From assembly GCA_938041335.1 (NCBI GenBank), contig CALIAF010000049.1, positions 1-44,169 on the forward strand: a stretch of 44,169 nucleotides of DNA, written 5' to 3'. The DNA comes from an uncultured Ulvibacter sp. (GTDB lineage Bacteria > Bacteroidota > Bacteroidia > Flavobacteriales > Flavobacteriaceae). Below, piece by piece: positions 24,689 to 33,897 of the stretch. A program made the translations under genes and the position numbers. Positions within the stretch are counted from its first letter, which is position 1. Each line of letters begins with the position of its first letter. The notes below the pieces were generated by a model, which was not told the origin of the DNA, did no database searches, and was given only the letters and a program-made list of their open reading frames with translations.

Positions 24689-26539
24689 ATGTCAGATACT
24701 AAATACACCGAAGATAATATACGGTCGCTCGACTGGAAAGAGCACATTAGGATGCGTCCTGGAATGTATATTGGGAAGCTAGGAGATGGTTCTTCTGCAG
24801 ATGATGGTATTTATATTTTACTCAAAGAAGTACTCGATAACAGTATTGATGAGTATGTGATGGGTGCTGGTAAAACGATAGAGATTCGTATTAAAGATAA
24901 AGTGGTTAAAGTACGTGATTACGGTCGTGGAATCCCGCTTGGAAAGGTAGTAGATGTAGTAAGTAAGATGAACACGGGAGGAAAATATGATTCTCGTGCC
25001 TTTAAAAAGTCGGTGGGTTTAAATGGTGTAGGTACTAAAGCCGTCAATGCTTTGTCTTCCTTTTTTAAAGTAGAATCACATAGAGATAATCAAACCAAAT
25101 TTGCAGAGTTCTCACAAGGAGAATTAAAAGAAGAGAGTGGCGTAGAAGATAGTAGCAAGCGTAAAGGAACAAAGGTGGTCTTTATACCTGACGAGGCTAT
25201 TTTTAAAAACTATAAATACCGTAATGAGTATGTAGAAAAAATGCTCCGTAATTACGTGTATCTCAATCCAGGGCTGACCATTGACTTTAATGGCGAGCGA
25301 TTTTTTAGCGAAAACGGACTTAAAGATTTGCTAGAAGACAACATGGCTAAAGAAGACATGCTGTATCCTGTGATTCACTTGAAAGGCGAAGATATTGAAA
25401 TCGCAATCACCCATAGTAAAACCCAATATAGCGAGGAGTATCATAGTTTTGTAAATGGACAGAACACTACACAAGGAGGAACACACCAAGCCGCTTATAG
25501 AGAAAGCTTAGTAAAAACCATTCGTGAGTTTTACGGTAAAAATTATGATGCAAGTGATATCAGGAAATCTGTGGTTACTGCCATAAGCATCAAAGTGATG
25601 GAGCCCGTGTTTGAGAGTCAGACCAAAACCAAGCTTGGTTCTACAGATATGGGAGGTAATCTACCTACTGTACGAACTTATATTAATGACTTTGTAAAAA
25701 AATACTTAGATAACTACTTACACAAAAATAGCGATGTGGCAGAGTTGCTACAACGTAAAATTCTAACGGCAGAGCGCGAACGTAAAGACCTTTCTGGTAT
25801 TCGTAAACTCGCCAAAGACCGTGCGAAAAAAGCAAATCTGCATAACAAGAAGCTTCGTGATTGTAGAGTACATCTGGGTGATACTAAAAAAGAACGTAAT
25901 CTAGAATCTACTTTGTTTATTACCGAGGGAGATTCTGCATCTGGTAGTATTACTAAAAGTAGGGATGTAAACACACAAGCCGTATTTAGCTTAAAAGGAA
26001 AGCCATTAAACAGCTACGGGCTTTCTAAGAAAATCGTGTATGAGAATGAAGAATTCAATTTATTACAAGCAGCGTTAAACATAGAAGAGTCTATTGCAGA
26101 TTTACGATACAATAACATCGTGATTGCTACAGATGCCGATGTCGATGGGATGCACATACGTTTGTTATTAATCACCTTCTTTTTACAATTCTTTCCAGAG
26201 GTAATCAAAGAAGGGCATTTGTACATATTACAAACGCCTTTGTTTAGAGTGCGTAATAAGAAAAAAACCATCTATTGTTACAGTGAAGATGAGCGACGCA
26301 ATGCGATGGAAGAGCTAAAGCCAAAACCAGAAATCACTCGATTTAAAGGACTTGGTGAGATAAGCCCCGATGAGTTTGTGCATTTTATAGGGGAAGACAT
26401 TCGCTTAGATCCTGTAATGCTAGACAAACAAATGAGCATAGAAGAACTGCTCAAATTTTATATGGGGAAGAATACACCAGATAGACAAGAGTTTATTATT
26501 AATAACTTGAAGGTGGAGTTGGATGCTGTAGAGGAGTAA
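24689..26539 (+). CDS. parE: DNA topoisomerase IV subunit B
   Basis: The 616-residue ATPase subunit of topoisomerase IV separates linked daughter chromosomes. The GHKL ATPase has N51 (EVLDNSIDE), the DYGRGIP loop, and [15 protein letters not shown] transducer follows, then the TOPRIM domain with E413 ([10 protein letters not shown]) and the DADVDGMH metal pair. I chose the ATG at 24689; a GTG 42 bases upstream gives an unlikely extension. It lies 72 bp ahead of parC, which argues for ParE rather than GyrB. The pair is probably one operon. Confidence 0.95.
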   Translation: MSDTKYTEDNIRSLDWKEHIRMRPGMYIGKLGDGSSADDGIYILLKEVLDNSIDEYVMGAGKTIEIRIKDKVVKVRDYGRGIPLGKVVDVVSKMNTGGKYDSRAFKKSVGLNGVGTKAVNALSSFFKVESHRDNQTKFAEFSQGELKEESGVEDSSKRKGTKVVFIPDEAIFKNYKYRNEYVEKMLRNYVYLNPGLTIDFNGERFFSENGLKDLLEDNMAKEDMLYPVIHLKGEDIEIAITHSKTQYSEEYHSFVNGQNTTQGGTHQAAYRESLVKTIREFYGKNYDASDIRKSVVTAISIKVMEPVFESQTKTKLGSTDMGGNLPTVRTYINDFVKKYLDNYLHKNSDVAELLQRKILTAERERKDLSGIRKLAKDRAKKANLHNKKLRDCRVHLGDTKKERNLESTLFITEGDSASGSITKSRDVNTQAVFSLKGKPLNSYGLSKKIVYENEEFNLLQAALNIEESIADLRYNNIVIATDADVDGMHIRLLLITFFLQFFPEVIKEGHLYILQTPLFRVRNKKKTIYCYSEDERRNAMEELKPKPEITRFKGLGEISPDEFVHFIGEDIRLDPVMLDKQMSIEELLKFYMGKNTPDRQEFIINNLKVELDAVEE

Positions 26540-26611
26540 TTTTGAGAAGTCAGTACTGGCTAACAGTATTAATAATAAAATAAGTTGTGTTTCAGAAATA
26601 AGAAATAACGA

Positions 26612-29395
26612 ATGAACGAGGACGAAACTCCAGAAAACGAAGAAAATCAAAACCCAGAAGATATTCATAACGAAAATCTTGAAGGTGATGGCTTAGTGCA
26701 TGATGCTGAGGTTACAGAAGACCTAGAAACCGAAACCATCACCCGTGTTTCTGGTATGTACCGCGAATGGTTTTTAGACTACGCTAGTTACGTAATCCTA
26801 GAACGTGCGGTTCCAGCTATTGAAGATGGTTTTAAGCCCGTACAGCGCCGTATTATGCATTCTATGAAAGATCTTGATGATGGGCGCTACAATAAAGTGG
26901 CAAACATTGTTGGGCACACGATGCAGTATCACCCGCACGGTGATGCCAGTATTGCAGATGCCATGGTGCAAATAGGGCAAAAGGACTTATTAATCGATAC
27001 CCAAGGTAACTGGGGTAACATCTTAACAGGCGATAGAGCAGCGGCATCTCGATACATTGAAGCACGCATCTCTAAGTTTGGTTTAGATGTTGTTTACAAT
27101 CCTAAAATCACAAAATGGCAATCTAGTTATGATGGCCGTCGCAAAGAGCCTATTAATCTTCCGGTAATGTTCCCAATGTTATTGGCCCAAGGAGGTGAAG
27201 GGATTGCCGTAGGACTTTCCACAAAGATATTACCGCATAACTTTCTAGAACTAATAGACGCTTCTATTAAGCATTTACAAGGCAAGCGCTTTACCATATT
27301 TCCAGATTTCCCAACAGGAGGGATGGTAGATGTTACTAACTATAATGATGGTTTACGTGGCGGGAAAATTAAAAGTCGGGCGCGTATTATGCAGCACGAT
27401 AAGAATACTTTAGTCATTCGTGAGATTCCTTTTGGAACGAACACAAGCTCTTTAATAGACTCCATCTTAAAAGCAAATGATAAAGGGAAAATCAAGATTA
27501 AAAAGATTGAGGACAACACGGCGGCAGATGTAGAGATAATGATACACATTGCCTCTGGCATTTCGCCAGACAAGACCATAGATGCTTTATATGCATTTAC
27601 AAACTGTGAGTCGTCCATCTCGCCATTGGGCTGTGTAATTGAAGACAACAAGCCTTTGTTTGTTGGTGTTTCTGAAATGTTACGAAGATCAACAGATCGT
27701 ACCGTAGCATTATTAAAGAGCGAACTAGAGATACAGCTCAATGAGTTTGAAGAACAGTGGCATTATGCAAGTCTAGAGCGCATCTTTATTGAAAACAGAA
27801 TCTATCGTGATATAGAAGAAGAAGAAACCTGGGAAGGCGTTATCAAGGCCATTGATAAAGGCTTAAAGCCACATACCAAGCATTTAATGCGTGCCGTGAC
27901 CGAAGAAGATATCGTGCGATTGACGGAAATTCGAATCAAGCGCATTTCAAAATTTGATATTGACAAAGCACAGCAAAAGATTGATTCACTGGAAGATAGT
28001 ATCGCTAAAGTAAAGCATCACTTAGCTAATCTAATTACCTATGCGATAGATTACTTTACACGATTACGTAAGGACTATGGGGAAGGGAAAGAGCGTAAAG
28101 CCGAGATTAAAGTCTTTGACGACATTATTGCATCTAAGGTGGTCATTAGAAATACGAAACTCTACGTAAACCGCGAAGAAGGATTTATTGGCACCAGCCT
28201 AAGAAGGGATGAGCACGTTGCAGATTGTAGTGATTTAGACGATATAATCGCATTTACGGCAGACGGGAAGATGATGATCACAAAAGTGGACTCAAAAACT
28301 TTTATTGGTAAAGGGATTGTACACGTCGCGATATTTAAAAAGAAAGACAAGCGCACCATTTATAACGTGATTTATAAAGATGGTGCAAAAGGGGCGACCT
28401 ATGTAAAACGCTTTGCGGTTACTTCAGTGACCAGAGATAAGGAATATGATTTGACTGCAGGTAATAAAGGCTCTAAGGTATTTTACTTTACAGCTAATCC
28501 TAATGGTGAAGCAGAATTAGTTACCATTTTATTGCGTCAGAGCGGAAGTATCAAAAAACTAAAATGGGATTTAGACTTTAGCGATATCTTAGTGAAAGGT
28601 CGTGCCTCAAAAGGAAACATTGTTACCAAGTACCCGTTAAAACGAGTAGAGCTGAAAGAGAAAGGACTTTCTACTTTGAAGCCGAGAAAGATTTGGTTTG
28701 ATGATACGGTCCAGCGTCTTAATGTTGATAATCGCGGGGAGTTATTAGGTGAGTTTACAAGTGAAGATCGATTATTGATTATCAATCAAAAAGGGTTGGT
28801 AAAAACGCTCATACCTGAGGTTACGCTTCATTTTGATGAAGATATGATTGTATTAGAAAAGTGGGAGCCTAAAAAACCAATTTCTGCTATTTATTGGGAA
28901 GGAGAGAAAGAGTTGTTTTATGTAAAGCGCTTCTTGATTGATAACCCTGAGAAAGATGAAATGATTATCACTGAGCATCCTAAATCTTACTTAGAACGCG
29001 TGTTTACAGATTACCGTCCAGTTGCTGAAATAGTTTTTGCTAAAAAGCGAGGTCACGAAAGGCAAGAGAATCTAGACTTAGACATTGAGAGTTTTATCTC
29101 GATAAAAGGAATAGGAGCGATGGGTAATCAACTCACAAAGGATAAAGTGAATGAGATAAACACCTTACCGCCTTTGCCTTATGAAGCTGAGGTTCCTGCT
29201 CCCAAAGAAGAAATAGAGGTAATTGATGAGGTTGAAGTGGATGGTAATGAAGTAGAAGAGAAGGAGAGCGCTCCTAACGCAGATGCCAAGACAGAAACTC
29301 CCGAAGTTCCAAAACCTGAGGCGACACTTGATAATGAGGACGAAGACGGAGAAGACCCACAGATAGACGAAGACGGACAAGCCACCTTGTTTTAA
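26612..29395 (+). CDS. parC: DNA topoisomerase IV subunit A
   Basis: The 927-residue breakage-reunion subunit has its catalytic tyrosine at Y148 (AAASRYIEARIS), after the winged-helix region (GHTMQYHPHGDASIADAMV, QGNWGNILTGD). A coiled region and a C-terminal pinwheel-like domain (roughly residues 515-830) follow. The last ~75 residues are very acidic (EIEVIDEVEVDGNEVEEKES through DEDEDGEDPQIDEDGQ). The N-terminus is also acidic (first ~35 residues). With ParE it makes the A2B2 enzyme. The following ORF starts on its stop codon (TAATG). Confidence 0.95.
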   Translation: MNEDETPENEENQNPEDIHNENLEGDGLVHDAEVTEDLETETITRVSGMYREWFLDYASYVILERAVPAIEDGFKPVQRRIMHSMKDLDDGRYNKVANIVGHTMQYHPHGDASIADAMVQIGQKDLLIDTQGNWGNILTGDRAAASRYIEARISKFGLDVVYNPKITKWQSSYDGRRKEPINLPVMFPMLLAQGGEGIAVGLSTKILPHNFLELIDASIKHLQGKRFTIFPDFPTGGMVDVTNYNDGLRGGKIKSRARIMQHDKNTLVIREIPFGTNTSSLIDSILKANDKGKIKIKKIEDNTAADVEIMIHIASGISPDKTIDALYAFTNCESSISPLGCVIEDNKPLFVGVSEMLRRSTDRTVALLKSELEIQLNEFEEQWHYASLERIFIENRIYRDIEEEETWEGVIKAIDKGLKPHTKHLMRAVTEEDIVRLTEIRIKRISKFDIDKAQQKIDSLEDSIAKVKHHLANLITYAIDYFTRLRKDYGEGKERKAEIKVFDDIIASKVVIRNTKLYVNREEGFIGTSLRRDEHVADCSDLDDIIAFTADGKMMITKVDSKTFIGKGIVHVAIFKKKDKRTIYNVIYKDGAKGATYVKRFAVTSVTRDKEYDLTAGNKGSKVFYFTANPNGEAELVTILLRQSGSIKKLKWDLDFSDILVKGRASKGNIVTKYPLKRVELKEKGLSTLKPRKIWFDDTVQRLNVDNRGELLGEFTSEDRLLIINQKGLVKTLIPEVTLHFDEDMIVLEKWEPKKPISAIYWEGEKELFYVKRFLIDNPEKDEMIITEHPKSYLERVFTDYRPVAEIVFAKKRGHERQENLDLDIESFISIKGIGAMGNQLTKDKVNEINTLPPLPYEAEVPAPKEEIEVIDEVEVDGNEVEEKESAPNADAKTETPEVPKPEATLDNEDEDGEDPQIDEDGQATLF

Positions 29396-29967
29396 TGGAA
29401 ATTTTTGATCCTACAAAACGTTCTTTTAAGGATTATTTAATTCCTTATTACAAATCTGTGTTTAAGTCGGCATTAGCAAAAGAAGAAATTGTGAGAAGAA
29501 TCAATAGTCGCACAGAGCCAGAACGGCTATTTAGACGAAGGGGTTTATTAGCTTCCAATAAGGGGAGTAAAGAATACGAAGGGGTGGTAACAAACTCCGG
29601 CTTTAAAATTTGTAGAATTAACAAACGTAAAAAATCAAATGCTGCGGTGTTAATAGGCGATTTATCTAGTTCAAATCAATATACTACGGTTAAAGTTAAG
29701 ATGCGCTTAAATCTCATTATACTGGCAATTCTCCCTATTTGGATACTGGTTTTTTCTCGAATGTTTTTTAAAAACGGGGATTTTCTTAGTCTTCAAACCG
29801 AATTTGATATCGCTACTATTTTGCCGCTTGTTTTTGTGCTATTCATTTATATTTCTATCACAGCAAGCTTCCATTTTAACTTAAAGAAAGATTTTAAATT
29901 TTTAAAAGAAGTTATCGAACCAATGGATACTAATCAAAGTGGTGCGAGTTGGATTGTGCGTAACTAG
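29395..29967 (+). CDS. Unknown two-helix membrane protein coupled to parC
   Basis: I do not recognise this 190-residue protein. The first ~100 residues are basic and soluble-looking (IVRRINSRTEPERLFRRRGLL, then NKRKKSNAAVLIGDLS). Two membrane helices follow at about 104-123 (LNLIILAILPIWILVFSRMF) and 140-160 (ATILPLVFVLFIYISITASF). It ends in a short charged tail. Its ATG overlaps the parC stop by one base, so it is co-translated with topoisomerase IV. That could be meaningful (membrane tethering) or simply compaction. A weak GTTTTTG/CAAAAAC stem at 29971-30002 separates it from the convergent gene. Confidence 0.75.
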   Translation: MEIFDPTKRSFKDYLIPYYKSVFKSALAKEEIVRRINSRTEPERLFRRRGLLASNKGSKEYEGVVTNSGFKICRINKRKKSNAAVLIGDLSSSNQYTTVKVKMRLNLIILAILPIWILVFSRMFFKNGDFLSLQTEFDIATILPLVFVLFIYISITASFHFNLKKDFKFLKEVIEPMDTNQSGASWIVRN

Positions 29968-30002
29968 CTTGTTTTTGCTGAAATGTTATTTCTTACAAAA
30001 AC

Positions 30003-30374
30003 TTATTCCTCTTCAGAAGAATTATTATAAGGAACCACAACAGGATTAAAACGTGCCATAAGCTTTGCGGGCACTTTAAAGTCTGCAGCATAGGTGAGCC
30101 CTTCCTGTTTTGTTTTCATTGTAATGAACGCACGATTATACCATCGAGCATCTGTTGCCTTTTTAGATTTGTCTTGATGCGTTATAGTCCCAAATGTAGT
30201 TCGTTTTAACCAGGTAGTAATACTGTATAATCCTAAGCCATTATACTCCGAACGTTCTAAGATGGTCGCAAAATCTGCTTCATCAAATTTGTATTCTTTA
30301 GCTTCAGTAGCTTTTTTATTGAGGTTTGTTAATCCTTTGAAAATTTCGGCTTGTAAAAATTCTATTTCGGTCAT
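30003..30374 (-). CDS. Unknown 123-residue soluble protein
   Basis: I do not recognise it. It has no signal peptide or membrane helix. The N-terminal half is helical (EIEFLQAEIFKGLTNLNKKATEAKEYKF). The middle has several aromatic and polar residues (YNGLGLYSITTWLKRTTFGTI), and the tail is acidic (NNSSEEE). It is convergent with the membrane protein behind parC. A region with repeated GAGATACGC words lies upstream (30463-30499). The frame is intact and composition is like its neighbours. Confidence 0.65.
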   Translation of the reverse strand: MTEIEFLQAEIFKGLTNLNKKATEAKEYKFDEADFATILERSEYNGLGLYSITTWLKRTTFGTITHQDKSKKATDARWYNRAFITMKTKQEGLTYAADFKVPAKLMARFNPVVVPYNNSSEEE

Positions 30375-30462
30375 GCTGCAAAGGTGATACTATTTTATAA
30401 ATTAAAAACAAATTTCTCTATGTCTCTCAACGATTCTCTGTGAGTCTCCTTGATTTTTTTTT

Positions 30463-30499
30463 CCGCAGAGATACGCAGAGTAAAAAAGAGATACGCGCA
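30463..30499. repeat. Short direct repeat, GAGATACGC(GC)AG words
   Basis: GCAGAGATACGCAGAG is followed within 20 bp by AGAGATACGCGCAGG. It resembles the dispersed GCAGAGA.ACGCAGAG intergenic sequences seen in many bacteria. The neighbouring segment 30420-30455 (TCTCAACGATTCTCTGTGAG) is of the same style. Confidence 0.4.
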
Positions 30500-30544
30500 G
30501 GTATAGTTAATTATTGAACGCTTTTTTCAAGTTGGAGTTCAATT

Positions 30545-31369
30545 TCACATCTTATTACGAACCCTCAAATAATACTTTTCTACTTTTTCTCTAGCCCAAT
30601 CGTGTTTTCTTAAAAAAGTAAGGCTCGATTTTAATGTGGGGTTGCTATAAAAACAATTAATACGACAAGCATCTGCCATCTTTTCCCACCCTTGGTGCAA
30701 GATGAGTTCTTCTAGCATAGATTTTAAGGTGATGCCGTGTAAAGGGTTGTTTGATTGCTTGGACACAGGCTTTTTCTTTTGTAGAATCGCAAAGATTTCT
30801 TGATCCATTCTATCTGCCATGGAGTTGTGACAAGGCTCAAACACATGTAGATTAAAGTAGGGCTGAAAATACGTGCGATATTCTCGTAAACTCCCACCAA
30901 ATGGTCGCTTCTCTACATCATCTGTTAGTGGGATATCAAAAAAAACGCCTACTAATTTCCCTCGTTCTGATAAAAGAGCTGCCATTTTTGTGGCATACTT
31001 TGTTCGGTTCATTTTAACTGGGGGGAAAGAGCAAAAGAAGGTTTGCTCTATAATGAGGTCATACGTATCTTTATGTTTAAAAAAGTCCTGAGCGATTAGT
31101 TGTTCTTTAGGGAAATCTGGAATACGTTTTTTTAAGTTTTCTAGCGGAGTAGCCGCAATATCCAAGACAAAGACGTTTTTAAAGCCTTTGTTCCATAAAT
31201 ATTCTGCTTCATAGGCGTTGCCCGCTCCAGGGATTAAAATACGAACTGACTTATCTGTTAATTGGTCAAAGTACTCCTTTAGCGGTTCAGAAATTTTACC
31301 CAAATCCCAGCCTGTTCGATTTTCATCGTAACGTTCTTGCCAATAGCTCTGCTCGTTCATTTTTGTCAT
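30545..31369 (-). CDS. TPMT-type SAM methyltransferase fused to a VF530 (DUF2132) domain
   Basis: Residues ~8-195 resemble thiopurine S-methyltransferase-like enzymes: YWQERYDENRTGWDLG at the N-terminus, the SAM-binding motif I ILIPGAGNAYEA at 44-55, and FFCSFPP later. Residues 207-274 (NPLHGITLKSMLEELILHQG, then INCFYSNPTLKSSLTFLRK and WAREKVE) match the VF530/DUF2132 small domain, usually a stand-alone protein proposed to bind DNA. The two are joined by a lysine-rich linker (QKKKPVSKQS). Either of two ATGs (31369, 31360) could be the start. The gene lies 45 bp downstream of trmL in the same direction, so it may share that operon. The methyl acceptor is unknown. Confidence 0.82.
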   Translation of the reverse strand: MTKMNEQSYWQERYDENRTGWDLGKISEPLKEYFDQLTDKSVRILIPGAGNAYEAEYLWNKGFKNVFVLDIAATPLENLKKRIPDFPKEQLIAQDFFKHKDTYDLIIEQTFFCSFPPVKMNRTKYATKMAALLSERGKLVGVFFDIPLTDDVEKRPFGGSLREYRTYFQPYFNLHVFEPCHNSMADRMDQEIFAILQKKKPVSKQSNNPLHGITLKSMLEELILHQGWEKMADACRINCFYSNPTLKSSLTFLRKHDWAREKVEKYYLRVRNKM

Positions 31370-31414
31370 TTAATTAGGACTAGGTTTCAATGGTTACTAT
31401 TTCCGTAGTTAAGG

Positions 31415-31873
31415 TTATTGTAGCGATAGTTGTCGTAATCCCTCATAGATAGTCACGCTCACTGCATTTGCAATATTTATACTACGTATGTGGTCGCTGT
31501 GTAAAGGGATCTTATACACGCTCTGAGGGTGTTTGTTTAAAATTTCGGGAGGAAGACCGGTAGATTCTTTGCCAAAAAGCAGCATCATATCATTTTCAAA
31601 AGGAATATCCCAAACTGATTTTGTGCCGTGACTGCTTAGAAGTATTATCTTTTTATTAGCGTTCTTCTCGTAAAATTCATCAATAGACTCGTAGGTGGAT
31701 AATTGTATATGTGGCCAATAATCTAAACCAGCACGTTTCAATCTACTATCAGAAATCTCAAAACCGAAAGGCTTGATTAAATGTAAATGAGCTCCTGTTG
31801 CTAAGCTCAGTCTACCTATGTTGCCTGTGTTGTTGGGTATCTCTGGGTGTACGAGGACGATGTGTAATGGCAT
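31415..31873 (-). CDS. trmL: tRNA (cytidine/uridine-34 2'-O)-methyltransferase TrmL
   Basis: The 152-residue SPOUT enzyme methylates the ribose of the wobble base in leucine tRNAs. HPEIPNNTGNIGR (9-21), LLFGKESTGLP (98-108) and IRSINIANAVSVTIYEGLRQ (129-148) form the knot and SAM site. Length and motif order are those of TrmL rather than larger SpoU proteins. Its start lies one base after the stop of the TerB-like gene, so it is tightly operonic with that gene and TerC. Confidence 0.94.
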   Translation of the reverse strand: MPLHIVLVHPEIPNNTGNIGRLSLATGAHLHLIKPFGFEISDSRLKRAGLDYWPHIQLSTYESIDEFYEKNANKKIILLSSHGTKSVWDIPFENDMMLLFGKESTGLPPEILNKHPQSVYKIPLHSDHIRSINIANAVSVTIYEGLRQLSLQ

Positions 31874-31874
31874 C

Positions 31875-32219
31875 TTATTTCCTTAAAATGTGCTCAAGAT
31901 GGCGCAGTATGGCGCGCTCCATATTGTCAAATTCTCCATCGACCCAGAAGAGTTCTTTAATTTCGGCGATAAGGTTATCCAATTGATTTTCGTCATAACC
32001 GAGATGATTAATAGATTCTTGTATTTTTTTAATGCTCTGATAATCATTATCGTTGCTATACTCTTGCTCGATAGCAGAAAAATTCGAACTATTCATTTTC
32101 TCAGTAATATATGCCTGCTCTTCTTCTTTTAAAATGAGATCTGCATTTGCACAATACAATAAAACATATACTCTTAAATCATCTTTGTTCCAATAATCTC
32201 TTGATGCATTTTCTTTCAT
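31875..32219 (-). CDS. Small acidic protein, TerB-like
   Basis: This 114-residue, all-helical, acidic, soluble protein has two helix-loop-helix stretches (VYVLLYCANADLILKEEEQAYI at ~17-38 and IAEIKELFWVDGEFDNMERAIL at ~84-105). These resemble TerB/DjlA-type metal-binding domains, in which a small residue-D-G/L-E pattern lies between helices. It sits 5 bp behind a TerC-family gene and one base before trmL. The TerC neighbour strengthens the TerB idea, since the two families co-occur, but sequence alone does not prove it. Confidence 0.6.
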   Translation of the reverse strand: MKENASRDYWNKDDLRVYVLLYCANADLILKEEEQAYITEKMNSSNFSAIEQEYSNDNDYQSIKKIQESINHLGYDENQLDNLIAEIKELFWVDGEFDNMERAILRHLEHILRK

Positions 32220-32224
32220 AGCTA

Positions 32225-33049
32225 TTAATTTTCTAGGTTTTCTGGATGTGTCGTTACGATGGTACTCGTGGTTTTTCTATACTTCATATTAATAAACTCT
32301 ATTAATAAAGAAAAGGCAATGGTGAAGTAGAGATACCCTTTAGGTATTACACCTACTTCTGATCCGAATACCACTAGATGTGACAAATGAGCGCCCTCTG
32401 CGATAAGCATAAAGCCAATTAAAATCAAAAAGGACAAACCTAACAATTGTACTGTAGGGTGCTTCGTAACAAAACGTCCTACCGGGTTTGCAAAAATCAT
32501 CATTATAATAACGGATACAATAACTGCGATCACCATAATTATTAAGGCATCTGTGGGGTTGTTACCTATACCGTTAGTCATACCTACAGCGGTTAAAATA
32601 GAATCAAAAGAAAAGACGATGTTAATCAAGCATATTTGTATCACAGCCTTTGTTAAGGTTGTTTTTCTTCCTTTGGCAACTTCGCGCTCATCGTGTCCTT
32701 TATCCTCCACCTTTTCGTGTATTTCACTCACCGATTTATAGAGTAAGAATAAACCACCTGCGAGTAATATTACCCCTTGTCCGCTAAGACCTACTTTAAA
32801 CCAAGATAAGTTTACATGCCAGAATGGAGCCTCCATCGCTACTAGCCAAGAAATACCAAACAAGAGGATGATTCTTATGACCATCGCCATAATTAGCCCA
32901 ATATTTGTTGCTTTCTTCTGATACTCTTTAGGGAGTTTACTTGCTGCTAACGAAATGAAGATAATATTATCTACACCTAAAACAATCTCAAGGAAAGTTA
33001 AAGTGAATAATGCTACAAGCGCATCTGGAGAGGTTAAGATTTCAAACAT
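32225..33049 (-). CDS. TerC family integral membrane protein
   Basis: The 274-residue protein has about seven membrane helices and the TerC signature near the N-terminus (LEIVLGVDNIIFISLAASKLP), with acidic residues inside the helices. A second conserved stretch is INIVFSFDSILTAVGMTNGIG. The family is linked to metal-ion export, notably manganese in bacteria, and named from tellurite resistance. A histidine/acid-rich cytoplasmic loop (KVEDKGHDEREVAKGRK) lies between. It is followed at 5 bp by the TerB-like gene. Family call is firm; the ion is not. Confidence 0.93.
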   Translation of the reverse strand: MFEILTSPDALVALFTLTFLEIVLGVDNIIFISLAASKLPKEYQKKATNIGLIMAMVIRIILLFGISWLVAMEAPFWHVNLSWFKVGLSGQGVILLAGGLFLLYKSVSEIHEKVEDKGHDEREVAKGRKTTLTKAVIQICLINIVFSFDSILTAVGMTNGIGNNPTDALIIMVIAVIVSVIIMMIFANPVGRFVTKHPTVQLLGLSFLILIGFMLIAEGAHLSHLVVFGSEVGVIPKGYLYFTIAFSLLIEFINMKYRKTTSTIVTTHPENLEN

Positions 33050-33066
33050 ATTTATAATTAGTTAGA

Positions 33067-33438
33067 TTATTCTGCTATTTTTCTAGCGTTTCCTTTTTCT
33101 TTTCTGGTTTCGCCTATAATGTTGTATTCAAATAAGTACCGATCTCCATCTGTGGTTAAAATTTTCATGTGTATTGCCTTTTTTTCGGCCATATTCTTAG
33201 GGTTTACGTGCTTCACGATAAACTCACACTCATTTAGCCACCGGACGGAAGAGGTGTCTGCTACGCCTCTAAAATAGTCAATTTCTATAGAATCATTACG
33301 GACAAATGTAGTTTTTAGTATTTCTGTACCTACTAGGGTTTCAAACTCAAAGGTTCCCGTTTTAAAATGTGTGCAATTACGCTCCGGTTGGTAACAACTT
33401 GCAAGAGTTAATGCGCTAATAAGAAGTATATATTTCAT
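33067..33438 (-). CDS. Small lipoprotein, conserved flavobacterial type
   Basis: With the start at 33438 the protein is MKYILLISALTLASC and onward, a compact signal sequence with lipobox Cys at C15. An upstream ATG adds 13 residues (MLKFSEICFCKAF) that spoil the signal. The mature part (YQPERNCTHFKTGTFEF, then SIEIDYFRGVADTSSVRWLNECEFIVKHVNPKNMAEKKAIHM) resembles a small lipoprotein I know from many flavobacteria, sometimes mislabelled as a topoisomerase. It has two paired-looking cysteines outside the lipobox. It lies 17 bp upstream of the TerC gene and 54 bp behind the XRE gene, so it is likely part of that unit. Role unknown. Confidence 0.8.
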   Translation of the reverse strand: MKYILLISALTLASCYQPERNCTHFKTGTFEFETLVGTEILKTTFVRNDSIEIDYFRGVADTSSVRWLNECEFIVKHVNPKNMAEKKAIHMKILTTDGDRYLFEYNIIGETRKEKGNARKIAE

Positions 33439-33492
33439 AAATGCTTTACAAAAGCAAATTTCTGAAAATTTAAGCAAAGACGAGCGTACTTT

Positions 33493-33897
33493 CTAGGGTA
33501 AATATTCTTTAAAAGAACCGTCTTTATAAAAAATCACGATTCTATCGATAGCGGTTTTTGAATTGCTACTAGAATCTGGACGTATTAATGCTTCATTTTG
33601 AGAAGAAGTGATTGATGGATTTAAGTGCTTGTCTTTTTTTATTTCTGAAATAGGCTGCGTGGAGTCTTCGGGAGGAGGGAAGTTTCCTTTTCCATTAAGT
33701 AGCCAGTATAATTCTACTTCATCATACGTGTTGACCACTTTCATAACAAACTCTAAACTAGGTTTGTTTCTTCCTGAAATTATATGTGAAATTGTGGATC
33801 GGTTAAAGTCTATAGCAAGTGCAAATGCAGTAGCTGAAATCCCATAAAATGATAGGATTTTTTCAATACGTTTTGCAAATTCTGTGCTGTTTACCAT
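33493..33897 (-). CDS. XRE-type helix-turn-helix regulator
   Basis: The 134-residue protein has an N-terminal phage-repressor-like HTH (residues ~5-65). The recognition helices are at ATAFALAIDFNRSTISHIISGRNKPS, followed by LYWLLNGKGNFPPPE as in many flavobacterial XRE proteins. The remaining half is polar and probably flexible, ending with a strand (RIVIFYKDGSFKEYL). It is first in a run of minus-strand genes with the lipoprotein and TerC, and divergent from the M14 peptidase. The intergenic region holds several TGTAA-type motifs that could be its operators. Confidence 0.88.
   Translation of the reverse strand: MVNSTEFAKRIEKILSFYGISATAFALAIDFNRSTISHIISGRNKPSLEFVMKVVNTYDEVELYWLLNGKGNFPPPEDSTQPISEIKKDKHLNPSITSSQNEALIRPDSSSNSKTAIDRIVIFYKDGSFKEYLP

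Noticed and set aside
24689-29395. Gyrase subunits gyrB/gyrA
   Set aside because: The adjacent pair, subunit lengths and the A-subunit sequence around Y148 fit topoisomerase IV better.
31875-33049. Tellurite resistance operon
   Set aside because: Only a TerC-family protein and a possible TerB-like protein are present; terA, terD and terE are missing, and TerC proteins are common in metal-ion balance.
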